A DNA stretch of 64,000 bases, from positions 19,885,817 through 19,949,816 of the forward strand of contig NC_079426.1 in NCBI RefSeq assembly GCF_026213295.1, read 5' to 3'. Under the pieces are notes generated by a model. The model made no database searches. It saw only the letters and a list, made by a program, of their open reading frames with translations, and had not been told where the DNA came from. This stretch comes from Gadus chalcogrammus (taxonomy: Eukaryota > Chordata > Actinopteri > Gadiformes > Gadidae). Positions 24,792-37,500 of the stretch are shown one piece after another (the first letter of the stretch is position 1; every line of letters begins with the position of its first letter). The position numbers were made by a program, and so were the translations under genes.

Positions 24792-27086
24792 ATCGGGTTA
24801 GATTAAATAATCTCGGATATAAATAACAATAATCGGGTTAAATAACTTCACATGGTGTGTCTGGTGTGTTTCCAGCATTCGTAGTGTTGATCAGCAGATA
24901 GTCCACCATGACGTTGAGGTTGCTTAGCAACCAGAGACGCTGTCCATGCAAGTGAATGGAGCGTTCCCTCTTCGTCATAACTATCAAACCAAACATTCTT
25001 CACATTCAACGAGCGAACATTATGAAAGTAAAATGCACATTTCTCGCTAAAAATGTTTACATAAACGCATTTAATGGCGTAACTATGTTACTATTTCCAC
25101 CCAGAATAAAGAAAGATGTCGGCCGTATGCTTCTGTGCAAGCGTCACTACTCTCTGCCAGTGACGTCGGGTCAAGCTCCACGCTGATTTGTTCCATTAGT
25201 AGATGGAACAAGGAGGTGTCCGATAGGCGGAGATGATCAGCGGGAGTGGCCGCCAGCGAAGCTGTGCATGGTGGGAGTTGTTGTCTTCAATCCACAAGCG
25301 CCAAAAAGTCACTTTCTGCCTTTTCTCGGTCAAGACGGCACCAAATTAGAATTTTATTTTATTATTCGACTACATATAGGACCCAATTTGAATACATATT
25401 CATGCCTCCACCGGTGAAATGCTCCTTTAAGCAAAATTCTCAGAGCATCATTATATGCCACATGAAGTTTTTTCATTTTCGCTTTACAGTAATTACACCA
25501 CAGGTGCACAGTATACATTGGAGTGCAATACGCTTTGAAGAGCGATATTTTAACATCAGTAGTACACATGTAGAATTTGCGAGCCAGCATGTTTGCCTGC
25601 CCATACAGTAAACCACACTGACGCTGCACATCATCATCATCACAGAGGTCATCTCTTATCACGTGTCCCAGACATTTAACCTTCTTTACAACCACTAGCG
25701 GTTCACCTGCCAGTGAGAAAGAAGGAAAGACAAGCTTCCTATCCTCCATGGTTCTAGCAATCAGTACCACACTCTTCGTTGAGTTAAATTTGATGTCATA
25801 CATTAAGCCATATTGAGAGCATATTCTAAGAAGCTGCTGCAGGCCAGCACTGGAGGGAGACAGTACCACCAAATCATCAGCGTATAGCATATGATTAATG
25901 AGGTTATCCCACACCAAACAGCCAGTTCTACACTCCTTTAGCTCTTCAGATAGATGATCCATGTACAGATTGAATAGTAGCGGGGACAGAATTCCGCCCT
26001 GCCGCACTCCATTGGAGACATAGAAGGGTGTGGATATACTCATCCCCCACCTAACTTGCATAGTTTGGTGAGAGTACCAGAACTGCAGTATCCTAATTAT
26101 ATAAGAGGGGACCCCTCGCTCAAGTAATTTAGCAAACAGTTTCCCATGATTGATACGGTCAAAGGCTTTTGACGCATCCAGGAAACACATGAAGACTGTG
26201 CTATTTCGTGATCTGTACCTATGGACAATTTCTTTAAGTGCATAAATACGCAGATCAGTTTCATGCTTACTCTTAAAGCCAAACTGGTTATCTGTTGATG
26301 CTATATAATCTGCAAGCCTATCCATAAGGATCCCTTCTAGTACCTTGGACAGTAAACTTGCAAGTGCAATAGGCCTATAGTTATCAATACTAGTTAATTG
26401 ACCAGTCTTATTTTTAACTACAGGTATCAACAAGACAGATAACATGGATCCTGGGAGTATGCCATGCTTCATTAACCCAGAAAAGCATAGAGCAAATAAC
26501 ACTGAAATATTTTGGCTAGAGTATTTCAGATGTTCTGCTGTTATTTTATCCTGCCCACAGGCTTTGTTTATTTTAAGTTTCTCAATAGCATAAGATACTT
26601 CATCTGGTCGGATGACTACACCATCACTGTGAGGTATTTCACCTATGTTAAAAACATCACTCTTCACACAGTTAAAAATGTTCTCATAGTGTCTCCTCCA
26701 AAGCTCTGCAATGTTTTCAGGCTCAGTAATGCCATCAATGCTAGAAGGCAGTGGCATCTTGCTGTTGTTTACCACCTTCACCTCCTTCCAGAACTCATAT
26801 ACATTATTAATTTGTAACTTCTGATAATAATAGATCAATGTTATTCCAATGTTGCTGCCATCAACATTAGATAACATCAGGTTTCATCGATATGTTAATG
26901 GTGATTAAACATTTTATTGCATTGAAATTTCAATATCAACCATAATGATGATTCAGATGGAAAATCTATATTTATTCAATGTTTGCTTGCTGTCTGGGAC
27001 AATGCTATTCATTTTTTTTAAGAATCCCATTAATTTCCTATGGAAAATTACTTTTTACTCAATAGCTTCCATGGTATGGCACCCAA

Positions 27087-27105
27087 CCCCCCCCCCCCCC
27101 CCCCC
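27087..27105. repeat. Poly-C run
   Basis: Nineteen consecutive C residues, prone to length error in assembly. The surrounding 26.9-27.4 kb has no recognised gene. Confidence 0.9.
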
Positions 27106-27443
27106 AAACCAATGCAGAACTAGTCTACTAGATGGTACTAATTACACACCTGAAGATAAAGCCCTCCACATTTTGTGATCCATAAACCCCTTTCAAGTTG
27201 AAAAACGTAAAAAATGTTTTCAAAGGTCACTAATTTCATCTGATTTTCACGAAACCTGACACACAAGATGATCTTTAGACCAAACCCCACAAAAAAATGA
27301 ACCGTCTCATTGTTCAATAGCAAGTTTATTTCCCCAAACCCAAACAAAAACCAAGCCATTCCTGGCCAAGGCCAAAGCCGAGAGCCATGCCAAACCAAAT
27401 GCCAGTCCAAGGATGTCCAACTACTTGACCCCCATATTGCTGG

Positions 27444-30400
27444 TCATCTGCACAGCACACAGAGCCATTCTTTTTTTTTTAATTCTTCCAGGGTCCTGGT
27501 GTCCATATTGGCACACAGGGCATGGAACCACCGGTCACATTCATCACACTGGATCTGTTGAATTGAAAAACGAATGTATTATTTATTCATGTACATCAGG
27601 GGCGGACTGGCCATCGGGAGGTTCGGGAGATTTCCCGAACGGCCGGTCGATTTTAGGCCGAGCCGGCCGGCCGTAATTCTTTTCGATTTTTTTTATTATT
27701 ATTATTATTTTTATTTTTTTTATTACATATTTATATTATATTTTTTGTTGTAAAAGATGTAAAAAAAAATATGAAAAAGTTAAGTAAGCCGTGATTTGGG
27801 ACGGCCTGCGGCCGGATATTTGCTTACAGCGCGAAACGGAGCTCTTGCCTGACGGTGAAACTGGGCCGATATATTACTGTCAATTTAGAGGGGGGAGCGC
27901 CCCCACAGTGTATGGGGGCAAAGCGAGCGGCCGAACGGCCCCTCCCAACTTGGACTGCTCCGCGGTCTGTCATTTCTGATTGGCTCAGCCTGACACACGG
28001 CCGGGTCACTTACTTCTCGTTGATCTCACTGAAGTTACACCGAAATACGAAAATGTCAAAAAGGGGTTGGAGAGGAAAAAGAATTGGGTGGCACTCAGAA
28101 GTTGAGGTTGAAAAGGAAAAAAATGTTAGAGCAAGACGCAGCCAAATGTGCTAAATTAACCGACCATTTCCGTGGAAAAGCCAAGGTTGACGGCGACGCC
28201 CCTGTCAGCGAGACCAATGGTGAGGCGGGAACAGGACACAGCAGCATAGCTATGACAGGTGCACTAGCGAGCATGTTTGGCAATATAATAATGACTTAAA
28301 CTAATTATGGAAGTAGGCCCTACCAGAGACGTCGGAGAACTATTCATAATATTGTAATGCCCACGGAAGAGGCAGTGAATGAAGTGTTGATTAGAGAGCG
28401 ATTTATTAGATACCACCGCTAATAAACCATTGGAACACTTCAACACCGGTAACCACAGCAACGGACAACAAACCCCGGCCCGCCCCCATCTCCCAAACCC
28501 TGTGTATGTGTCAATGACAATTTTTTTCCACTAAAATAATTCTATCTTGCACTATATAGATCATTTTCAGCCTTGATTTACCTTTCTAGGCACATGCAAT
28601 TTCTAATATTTTGTACATGGACAAGATTGCTTATAAAATATTTCCCAGTGATCTTCACAATATTCTAAACACATGCACATCCCAACATTGACATGCAGTT
28701 GCAATGCACATATCCACGGATAAGGACTAATTTTTATTATTTTACAACGGGGCAAAATTGTACGCGCGCTATTCCTGCGGTCTCATAAAAGGCCTCTCCA
28801 TCCCAAAGTCCCGGGCCAAATTTTTGGGCCAGTCCATCCCTGATGTACATGATTTCAGTTGGTAGGAACACTTAGGTTTAAGTGGTATGTCCCAGGCGGC
28901 GGGGAAGTACATCTGTGACTGCTAAAAGTAATATTATTACAGTACATTACATTACTTAGTTAGTTGCTACCAACACTGAATGTCACATCACGATTCCACA
29001 TTTAACTGCAGCTAACAACAACTCACCCAGTCTGTATTGGCAGGTGCATCTCCAGGGGGCTTATCAGCTCCACACATTGCGCACACTTCATCATCAAAGA
29101 TCGAAAGAAAGTGTTTTCGCAAAATACAATTAATCTGAATTGCAGTGCCTTTAAGTTTTTTATTATTATTCATCATTTAAGTTATTGTACCTGATGCTTC
29201 AAGGACTTGGAGTCCCATATTTCTCCTGGCTTCTTTGATGGCTTTCTTGGAGGTGTCAAAGTCAATGTGGGGCGACTGAGGGAAGGCTTCCATTACTGCT
29301 CTGGCCATCTAAATTAACAACACTGTATTTATTGAAAATGTCTTCCTCTTTTAATAGATAACTAAAGCATTTGTAAACACATGCATGACGGTGAGGATTC
29401 ACAGAAATCTTGTGTGTGTACAGAAACACCTAAATGGAACCTTATTTCAAACACAAAAACATTATGTTTCCACTATACTACATAGTTCAACTTACTTCGA
29501 CAACAATTAAGCCACAACTGCAACCATCCTTTTGTACTGGGTGAGGTATTACTCCTCCTTTCCAGTGAATATCCACCCAGTCAGTTTTTCCATGGGATGT
29601 CCTCCTCATCTTCAAGTATTCCCTGAAGAAGTGTGATGTTGTGATGTAATAATTTTCTTTAGGTTTGTATTCACTTATAATGCATATGGACAGATCTTCA
29701 AACATACCACAGATTACTGACTTCAGACAATAAGAAACAGCTGCCATTGGTGAATATAAGTAAACATGACTGACTTAAAATGTTTACAATTCTAGCTTGA
29801 ACATTTACTGTAGTCTCTGGGCGGCGTGTGTAGAGTCCTCAAGCTCAGAGGACGCTGGTGATGGATCCATTTGAAACACTGTTCCAGAATTTGCGTGAAT
29901 GTACTGTGAAAAAAGAGGGTATACTGTAATCAATACTTTATTTCACGATGTGATAGCAAACATCTGAACGAACATTAAGAAAGCAACAAACCAGCATGTT
30001 CCAATGATTGTTATTCACGTGGACGAACGATAGTACTGCCTCATACTTTTCAAAGTTGACCTACAGCATGAATTTTTTTTTTTGATGATTTAAAAATTCC
30101 TTTAATGCATTTATATTGCATTAGACAAGCAGTGAGAGGAAGCGGTTGAAAGATGCCTACCTCTCCTGTCAACCACAGGTGTGGCCGTAGTGAAAGCAGC
30201 TCAGAGTGGTGAATAATGAGGCTTCAACCCTTCATTTGGGATGGAAGCACTGCAACAATCACCTCTGTTGATCTTTTTCCACAGTGCGTTTAACTGAAAG
30301 TCAGGATTAACATTTAATGAATGCAGCAATTAAGGTGTATGATCTATGGTTTAAGTCTATGATGTGAAATGAGAGCTGCTATAAAAATGCAATAACTCTA

Positions 30401-30822
30401 TTGCATCCTAAATTACTCTGCCTAGACCATAGGGCAATGAGGAGGAAAAATAAACATGAAACTGAACCTGTCAATCAAAAAACTTTACAGTAGCTAAAAA
30501 TACAGTTATATTGCATCCTCATTGTCTCTGCCTAGGCCCTAGGGCAGGGCTATTCAATAACAAATTCTGTTCGGCCAGATTTCTGATAATTGATAATTAT
30601 AATTATCACAGCTGAAAAATAATTAAAATAAACATCTATGGTGAAATATGACCTAGGCATAATTCTGAAAACAAAATAGTGCACAATATTAGACCTATCA
30701 ATAGCCAGTTTCCGTTTTGAATTTTGGCAGTTTTATTTTTCCCTAGGGCCTAGGGCAATGAGGAGGAAAAATTTAATTCTAGGTCTAAAAAATTATATTT
30801 TCCTTCGGTGTGTCTAATTAGT

Positions 30823-30911
<89 letters not shown>

Positions 30912-33071
30912 ATTAAGCTCTAACTTGTTCATTACCTTCCATGCCATTGTACTAATCCTCACCTGTTGGTTTGGCAGGTCAGATGAGGGCGGGTGGCTTT
31001 CACCTGGACTAGCAGGAGTGACCAGTTTGGGTGAAGACAGGTGAAGGACGTCAGCAGGGCAGAGGGGTGAGGGCGGGCGGCTCTCAGATGGGCAGTCAGG
31101 AGTGATCAAAGGTTCAGGCTTCTGAGATGTAGTGTACAGATCACAAGAACAATTGACACTAATCTATGATTCCGACATGCCTGTATATTTTTCAAGAATA
31201 TATGGGCATACTGCGTCAAAAGACAATTGTTGGTATCCTTACGATGAGTGCTCTGTAATGTTTTCAATGAGTATGACCTTTACCTTGGAAGATGTTTGGA
31301 AAGTAAATGCCTTCTTCCTTGGTGCCACGTACACTCCCCGTCTCCTTTGTTGCTTCGGTTTCCATTTTTCTGTTTCCACCCGATGTTTCTACAAAACCAA
31401 ACAAAATTTTAATGGCCGGTTTCACAGAATTAACCTATAGATTTTGCACACTTTCATTCAGGCAATTCATTGCCTACACATGCATTCATGCATACAAGGA
31501 GTTGGTGTGCATTCATGGAAAATATACACGTATATACTTTATATACAAACATCTACAGTGGTATGACACCATAAAAACTCCCATGCCTCTTCCAGAAAAG
31601 TTAGTTTGTGAGTGTGAGTGAGTCAGAGACTGAGTGTGCACATAGGTATTTAAGTAGAAATAGCATATCACCTTCTGCTTCCTCTTTCTCTTCAATGAGT
31701 CGGCATATTCCCTTAGCAGGGCATCCATGCTGCCTTTATAAATGGACACAAAATCGTCCATTCTGCTGAAGCGCCTGCTCATCAGCCTGACTTTTTTCAA
31801 GTCCCACTGGCTCTTCTCCATGATCCCCTGTGTTCTGTTGTCCTGTGTGTAGTTCTGGATTGAAACATAGTAATTGTGATCAATTTCAACATTTTGGTCA
31901 ACAATTTGTAAGCAAAATCAATGCACCAACACTAAACGAGTGCTAGGAATAAATCAGGAAGGGGGTCTTTGTCTGCCTTCAACCCATTCGGGAAACAAAC
32001 ACACACTCAGGGGTGTGACATTATTAAGGACACACTGGTCACCCGAAGCAGTGGGCAGCCACAGTGCAGCTCCAAGGGAGCACTGGAGCAGTGGTTGTGC
32101 ATGTGCCATGTTATATCACAGTATTTTCTAAGGAACATGCCGATATGAGCAACATGACGTTTTTATTATCTTTGATGTGATCATTATACCTGTGTAGCTG
32201 TACTTGCTGCTTTCTGAAATGTTTTAGACAGCTGCACATAAACTGGACCTGTCCCGTGGCGTCCAAGGTCACCTAATAGGGTAGGGGGAATATTTTTTTT
32301 TAATTTATGGGACAATTTATGTACAGGACATCACATAGAGCTAGAATAAAAAGGTTGGGGACTTTTATTTGGTTGGGCAGGCTGTGTTTACTTCAGACTA
32401 ACCCAGGAGGAGGCCAGTCCACAAAGGAGCTTGAGGAAGGAGATGCTGCAGAAGATTGAAATTGGTTGAATTTTACTGTAGACAGCAGGTTCTGTCTAGT
32501 TCTAGGTCTACAGTAGGTACTAAGACTTATGTGTTATCTGTCAAGGGTTTTTTGTTTTGTTTTGTATGTTTGTACGTTTGTTTCGGCGATTCTGTCCTCT
32601 TTTCTCTGAGCACAGAGTCTTTAGAACCCCTGCTGTTGGGACTCCATCCCTGCAAGCCTGAGTCATAAATGTCCTCGCCAAGCCCCTGAAGTTTCTCCAG
32701 AAACAAGCTCCTAGGGAGCTTGGTTTGGAGTGCCTCCGTCAGCACCTCCCTTTCGCCTGCACGAACTGGCCTGCGTACCAGCTGCCTCCTGCTGTGCCGC
32801 AGAAATTCCCCCGTGAAGTTCAAATTGGCCATCAGGGAGTCATCCTCAATGGTTAGCTGAACCTGGACAGGGCAATCCTTAAAGCAACAATAGGCAGATG
32901 ATGTGAACAGGGGCCCACACCTCCCTGATTCCACTGTCTTTACAGCATGCCGCTTGAAGGCAAAGCTGCAGTAGGGGTTAACCTCCTTGATGCCCTTTGA
33001 CATCATCACTGTCCATTGGAGGCTGGAAAACTGCCGCTTCACCTGGGTCTTCCTCAGTGCCTGCCAGTCTT
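27444..33071 (-). CDS. KDZ-associated Ulp1-protease + PHD-finger protein, multi-exon
   Basis: I read at least ten exons on the minus strand. 33071-32533 starts EDWQALRKTQVKRQF and has a Cys-containing fold (RCGPLF, AYCCFKDCPV). About 32265-32184 reads GRHGTGPVYVQLSKTF. About 31858-31673 is basic (RKRKQK end); about 31390-31275 and 31122-30961 are basic and Pro-rich linkers. About 30298-30165 has LRPHLWLTGE, like the start of a Ulp1 domain, but needs a frame change. 29747-29496 has IPHPVQKDGCSCGLIVVE, the Gln and Cys of a Ulp1/C48 cysteine protease. 29309-29190 reads MARAVMEAFPQSPHID. 29134-29027 plus 27554-27444 form a complete PHD finger: CAMC, DWIQCDECDRWFHALC, EWLCVLC, stop. A hAT element sits in the intron splitting the PHD finger. 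KDZ-superfamily elements are known to carry Ulp1 domains. Exon limits and the catalytic His are uncertain. Confidence 0.7.
27589..28850 (+). mobile_element. Internally deleted hAT element in the PHD-finger intron
   Basis: The element at 27597-28842 begins CAGGGGCGGACTGGCC and ends GGGCCAGTCCATCCCTG. The 8-bp ATGTACAT flanks both sides (27589-27596 and 28843-28850). It keeps the start of a hAT transposase on + (MSKRGWRGKRIG at about 28053, then KKMLEQDAAKCAKLTDHF in another frame), after which the gene is deleted. A fragment of the GAGGCAGTGAATGAAGT repeat, also seen at 57.6 kb, replaces part of the interior. The insertion lies in the intron between the two PHD-finger exons. Confidence 0.9.
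30826..30908. repeat. (TG)n microsatellite
   Basis: An 83-bp TG run in an intron of the Ulp1-PHD gene. Confidence 0.95.
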
Positions 33072-33139
33072 CTTTAGAGACAAAAAAAAGAATGAACAAA
33101 ATATTCGTCTGGGCTGGAGGCGGCGGAGGATGCAGGTGA

Positions 33140-33575
33140 CATGGCACAGCTGTCAGAAGGGCTGGTGTTGCAGGGCGTGGGTGCAGGTGATGCTGTGGGG
33201 CTGGTGTGGCAGGAGGGTGCATGTAAAGCTGAGGGGCTGGTGTGGCAGGAGGGTGCAAGTGATGCTGAGGGGCTGGAGGGTGCAGGTGATGCTATGGGGC
33301 TGGTGTGGCAGGAGGGTGCAGGTAAAGTTGAGGAGCTGGTGTGGCAGGAGGGTGCAGGTGATGCTGAGGGGCTGGAGGGTGCAGGTGATGCTGAGGGGCT
33401 GGAGGGTGCAGGTGATGCTGAGGGGCTGGAGGGTGCAGGTGATGCTGAGGGGCTGGAGGGTGCAGGTGATGCTGAGGGGCTGGAGGGTGCAGGTGATGCT
33501 GAGGGGCTGGAGGGTGCAGGTGATGCTGAGGGGCTGGTGTGGCAGGAGGGTGCAGGTGATGCTGAGGGGCTGGAG
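33140..33575. repeat. 27/36-bp minisatellite coding His-Pro-rich repeats on minus
   Basis: A tandem array is built on a 27-bp unit (GATGCTGAGGGGCTGGAGGG then TGCAGGT), with longer 36-45 bp variants that add GTGTGGCAGGAG. The central seven or so units are nearly identical. The unit length is a multiple of three; on the minus strand each 27-bp unit reads PAPQHHLHP. The array lies just upstream of the first recognised exon of the Ulp1-PHD gene, so it may be intron, promoter or a low-complexity N-terminus. Confidence 0.85.
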
Positions 33576-33684
33576 TTTTGTTTTTTTTCAGTAATAAAAA
33601 AAAATAATCGGTAAAAATGAATGATATAATTATAATTAAGAAAATAAAAGAGAATTGGCGCTCCGAGAATTGGCGCACTTCCTT

Positions 33685-33850
33685 ACAAGACCGGTAACCA
33701 TAGCAACGCCGGTAAACAAAAGCACTTTGATTCTGGCTGTAGTGCTCCCCTTACTACAGCCATCCGGAGGCGCACAGAGCTTTTGGCCGTGATATTATCT
33801 ATAAAATTATATTATATTATTATATATAGAACGTAATAAGACGCTGTCAC
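33685..33850. repeat. AT-rich short repeat family C
   Basis: A block runs from GGTAACCATAGCAACGCCGG through CATCCGGAGGCGCACAGAGC and CCGTGATATTAT to GACGCTGTCACGAGTG. Matching sequence is found at 57650-57845 (inside family A), and looser relatives are at 14280-14440, 14822-14960, 16850-16930 and 28360-28480. It is a dispersed, probably non-autonomous element or a part shared by several. I cannot define its ends. Confidence 0.6.
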
Positions 33851-34552
33851 GAGTGTGAGAGGAGAGCAAGCAACCACGAACTTGCTCGCCTTCTCTGTCT
33901 GACGCGTCTATTGCTATCAGACGTGGGGCCGCTCATATATTCCCCTACATTTCCGAAAATGGACTTGACCTGCAAGCTGTTTATTGGATAAACGCATTTC
34001 CCAATCCCAGGAGCCTTTGCTCCATTCTACGTCAATTCAAGAACAAACAAATTCAAGTAAACTGTAGTTTGTGTTATTTATTTATGGCCATGAAAGTTCT
34101 GTAACGCCTGAATAATGAAGAATTAAATGAAGCAATGAATGAGACATAGAGAGTAAGCAAGTGGTATAAATATTGGTTGGATGTTCCCGAGACATATATT
34201 GTTTATTTCGTGGAATTTCACGGCGTCTTGACAGGAATAAATTATGCTCAGGGCCGGCTTGCAGACGCCTCGCGGCCGCTCTCAACTGTGGGCCGGTCCA
34301 ACTGATTTCGCAGGCCGCTACACAATTGTGGGCCGGTCCACCTGACCTCGCAGGCCGGCCGGGTAATCTCCCGATCGTCCCGACGTACGTCTGTACGTCT
34401 GTCTGTCTTATAAATTAAATTTATGAAATTAAATTAACACAAGCTAGGTAGACTATGATACACTTTAAACACTCAGTGTACTAGCTAAATTTGATTAAAC
34501 AATTAAATGCAACACAAATATAAAGTAAAAACAAGTGTTATCTAGCGATCCG
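33851..34552. other. Spacer between the two KDZ-locus genes
   Basis: No coding exon recognised. At 34250-34370 there are two similar GTGGGCCGGTCCA-containing units in tandem, probably from a degraded DNA transposon. Confidence 0.4.
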
Positions 34553-37500
34553 TTATGTAGGATCGAGCAGGATCTTCTCTTGGAGCTTCTTCTTCTGCTC
34601 TCCAATCCTCCTTCTCTTCCTCTGTCTTGTCTGGTTGCTGTCTGTGATATTAACAATGTAATTAAAGAAAAACAACAAAGAATGATTTAGTTTGAAAAAA
34701 GAGAAGAAAAAACTCTTAAGTAAAGTTATAGCAAATACCATTTTGTCGATAGAGGTCATGCTTTTTCTTTCGGAGAGAGTAGATTATTTCATCAATTTCT
34801 CTCCGGAGCTCTTCCTGAATATTATGAGCACCATTTCTTTCTGGAAAAAAAAACAAACAAACAAGCAATGATTGACTGAAAAAAAAAACTGTCTAAAGTA
34901 TGGCCTGGCAGTACCAACATCCATATTAAATACCTGTGGCAGCCCATTGCTTCACATCCAACACCCACTGCTCAGTGTCCTGCAGTGAGATGTTGAGTTC
35001 CTGCTTGAGACTGTCAAGGTTGGCTTCTTCCACTTCTGCCCCCTGTGTACTCTATTTAGAATGTTTCAAAACATATATATACATATAAGGCCTGAGGTGT
35101 AATCTCTTAGTTTATTATCAACCTGCTGTTAAAATTGAAAGGTTTCATAAATACTTTACCTTCAGCAACGTATGCCCAATGCCATAATTCAAAACTATAC
35201 CATGTAACAGTGAGATCACAAATGTAAAAGTTAACCTAAAGTATAGGCTTCTTACTTTTACAAATCTTTTTGTTAGTGTCTTGTGGAGACCGTCCACCTT
35301 CCTTTGGTTCCAAACAAGCACTGTTAGCATATCTGATCTGCCTGTAAAAAGCAGGAGACATAATTTAATCAATTTAAAGTCTTGTATCGTGTCAAAGCGT
35401 ACAATCGTTTAAAACTAACCTGACTTGGTCATGTACTTTGTTGTGAGAGCTGCTCTTGACAGGAAACTGTTAACTTGCTCTACCTCCTCTCCAACAGTGT
35501 TTCCTGCACCATCCTGACTTCTGCCCCCCCACCTCACCTGCACCAAAAAAAACAAACGATGGGATCATGACATTTGGCATTACAATCTAGTTACAATGCT
35601 TTGAATCCCCAATTAACTGTTGGTGCTATGAGCTCATTTTAGAAGGGATACATTTCTGAAAACAATTGACTTGCACACTGTACCTCACATTTGCCAGTGT
35701 GAGCCTTGGCATGCATTACAGAGAGAAATGGCTTCATCTCTGTAAGGTGTCGGAGCTGAGGCAACTTTTCTGCCATCTTCTCCAAATATGGCCAATACCT
35801 GTTGCGGGAAAGACAGCAATATTTGGGAGGTATGTTAGCATATGTAAGGAGACAGATCCTGCCCAAGAAAATGACCAGGAAACAAATACATTAAAGCTAA
35901 TTTTAATTATATCTGCTGGTCCCACCTGCCGTTTGTAGAATTTTGGGTTTTATTTCCTAGCAGATTTTGTAGAAAGTAATTATAATATCCATAAGTATGT
36001 TTAATTTAGTGCATAATAGCTGAGAAAGGGTCTCATATATGTCCATATTTCTCCATACCTTGGACCAAGGCCTAGTGCCGCCATGTTGAAAGCATCATAG
36101 TTGGAATGTCATCAGGTGCATTGTTTAGAATTTAGAATTGTTCTTGCCCAAAATACTGGAAACTATATACATCAGTGAAAACTGCATTAATGATTTAGCG
36201 ATAGTTATGAATACCTGCAAGTAAGGTCCATGCAAAAGAATGTTGCATTTGTGGCTTGAGCCAGCTCCTTCTGGAGGAACATGGGGTATGCATAGACTTC
36301 CCCACGGTAGTGGTTCAGGCCCTGCAGCAACATTCCATGCCTGCACACAGCTATGTGCAGGCCCTCTTCATCCACCTTGGCCCTTGACTTCTGGGACGTT
36401 TCCCTGCCTGCTGTAAATGATGCTGGCCCACAGACATCACGACCAGTCCTCTGAAAGTAAATACAATCTGTTACATGCAGTACTAGGATAGATGAAAAAT
36501 AAAGGAAAGTGAGATAAATAAAACCTTACACTCAACATCTGGCTTCTGATCTGGTCTACAAAGGCAGAAACTTTAGTATCATCAGCAATGAACCGTCCTT
36601 CAAAAAGAGATGGTTCATCAGTCCTGTTAATTGAGAAGAATTTGTTATCACACATGTCAAAATGTAAGAAAAATAATGATTGCTAAAAGTGAAGAACATC
36701 CTTACAGATGTTTGGCATTGAAGTGGTCCATGAAGAGACATAAAACGTTAGTGACGTATTTAATGGACTGTCATTGTACTTCAACATCACAAGATGGTTT
36801 CAAATTGGGTGATGTGTTGGGTTTAAAGTATTAACTTATGGTGAATGTGGAACATATAAGCATTTTAATATACTGTATAACATCACTTTCTGTTTGTAAT
36901 TCCATGAATATAATACGTTTTTTGATTGCCGACAACAGTTTCCAAGTTCTGATGATGAAAACATGAAATGAGACAAATGATTTAATTTTTTACTGTTATG
37001 AATTTAATGATTCCACTCACCCCTTGGACTTATTGAAGCGGTAATGCTTTCGATTACCATCCACAGATATAGCCAGCATGTCTGGTGTGCATGCTGGACA
37101 TTGGAAGGGCTCAACCAGGCAGAGGTCTTTTTTTTTTAAATTGCAGAAAGCAAACTCACGAAAGACTCTGTGGAAGGTATCGCCACAGATACGGCCCGTC
37201 TGTAAAAACAATGGTATTACTTTGGTTAATACTTTCCTTAATCAAAGATTACAATATAAAAAATCCTGCAAATTAAAAGAAAGTTCTTACCCTTCCTGTG
37301 CGAAGGGATCGATGTTCAAGCATTTTGAGAAATGCTTGTTGAGACAGAGCTGGGCTGGATAACTTCATCTGCTCAAATGATGTGAAGACATCAAACTTGT
37401 ACAGGAGTTGGCAGCTGGTGGTTGCTGGCCAGTATCTGCATCCAAGCAAGTCACTTGTTCCTGGAGTCCATTTGCAAGAACAACTTGGACAGCACACAGC

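Larger units (their letters stand above)
23514..25430. mobile_element. Non-autonomous TTAA transposon (Kolobok/piggyBac type) in the LINE ORF
   Basis: The element at 23518-25426 starts AGGGCAACTTCACCC and ends CCGGTGAAATGCTCCT, giving imperfect inverted ends (AGGxGCAxxTTCACC). TTAA flanks both sides (23514-23517 and 25427-25430). AGG-starting ends with TTAA duplications fit Kolobok better than piggyBac, but this is inference. No own transposase is visible. The interior includes a pogo-like transposase fragment and a short Harbinger-like N-terminus, which indicates further nesting. Confidence 0.85.
23300..26877 (-). pseudogene. LINE reverse transcriptase ORF in two parts
   Basis: Part one (26877-25427) carries the reverse transcriptase: IDNYRPIALASLLSKVLE, FMCFLDASKAFDRINH, GVRQGGILSPLLFNLYMD and HMLYADDLVVLSPS (YADD box). 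Part two (23517-23300) carries the C-terminal segment (ASEMFVTNNVPTFNAVLRKF). Conceptually removing the inserted element and one TTAA copy joins the two parts in frame (ALRILLK then TPRGG), so the gene was open when the insertion happened. The sequence differs from the two L2 copies here; the clade (I/Nimb-like or another) is not settled. It is truncated upstream and without endonuclease. Confidence 0.8.
23130..26880 (-). mobile_element. 5'-truncated LINE, interrupted by a TTAA element
   Basis: This non-LTR retrotransposon is read on the minus strand. It begins inside ORF2 near 26880 and ends near 23130 after an AATAAA-containing 3' UTR (TTGAATAAAGTTATAATAA). No endonuclease part is present, which fits the usual 5' truncation. 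A CA microsatellite (23193-23226) sits in the 3' UTR. The element is split by the DNA transposon at 23518-25426. Confidence 0.8.

Noticed and set aside
28862..28930. Possible exon between the PHD halves
   Set aside because: An acceptor-like site exists, but including it would break the PHD spacing DW-IQCDEC, which is canonical without it.
32020..32110. tRNA-derived SINE fragment (GCAGTGGGCAGCCACAGTGC region)
   Set aside because: Too short and diverged; no A/B box pair or tail could be confirmed.
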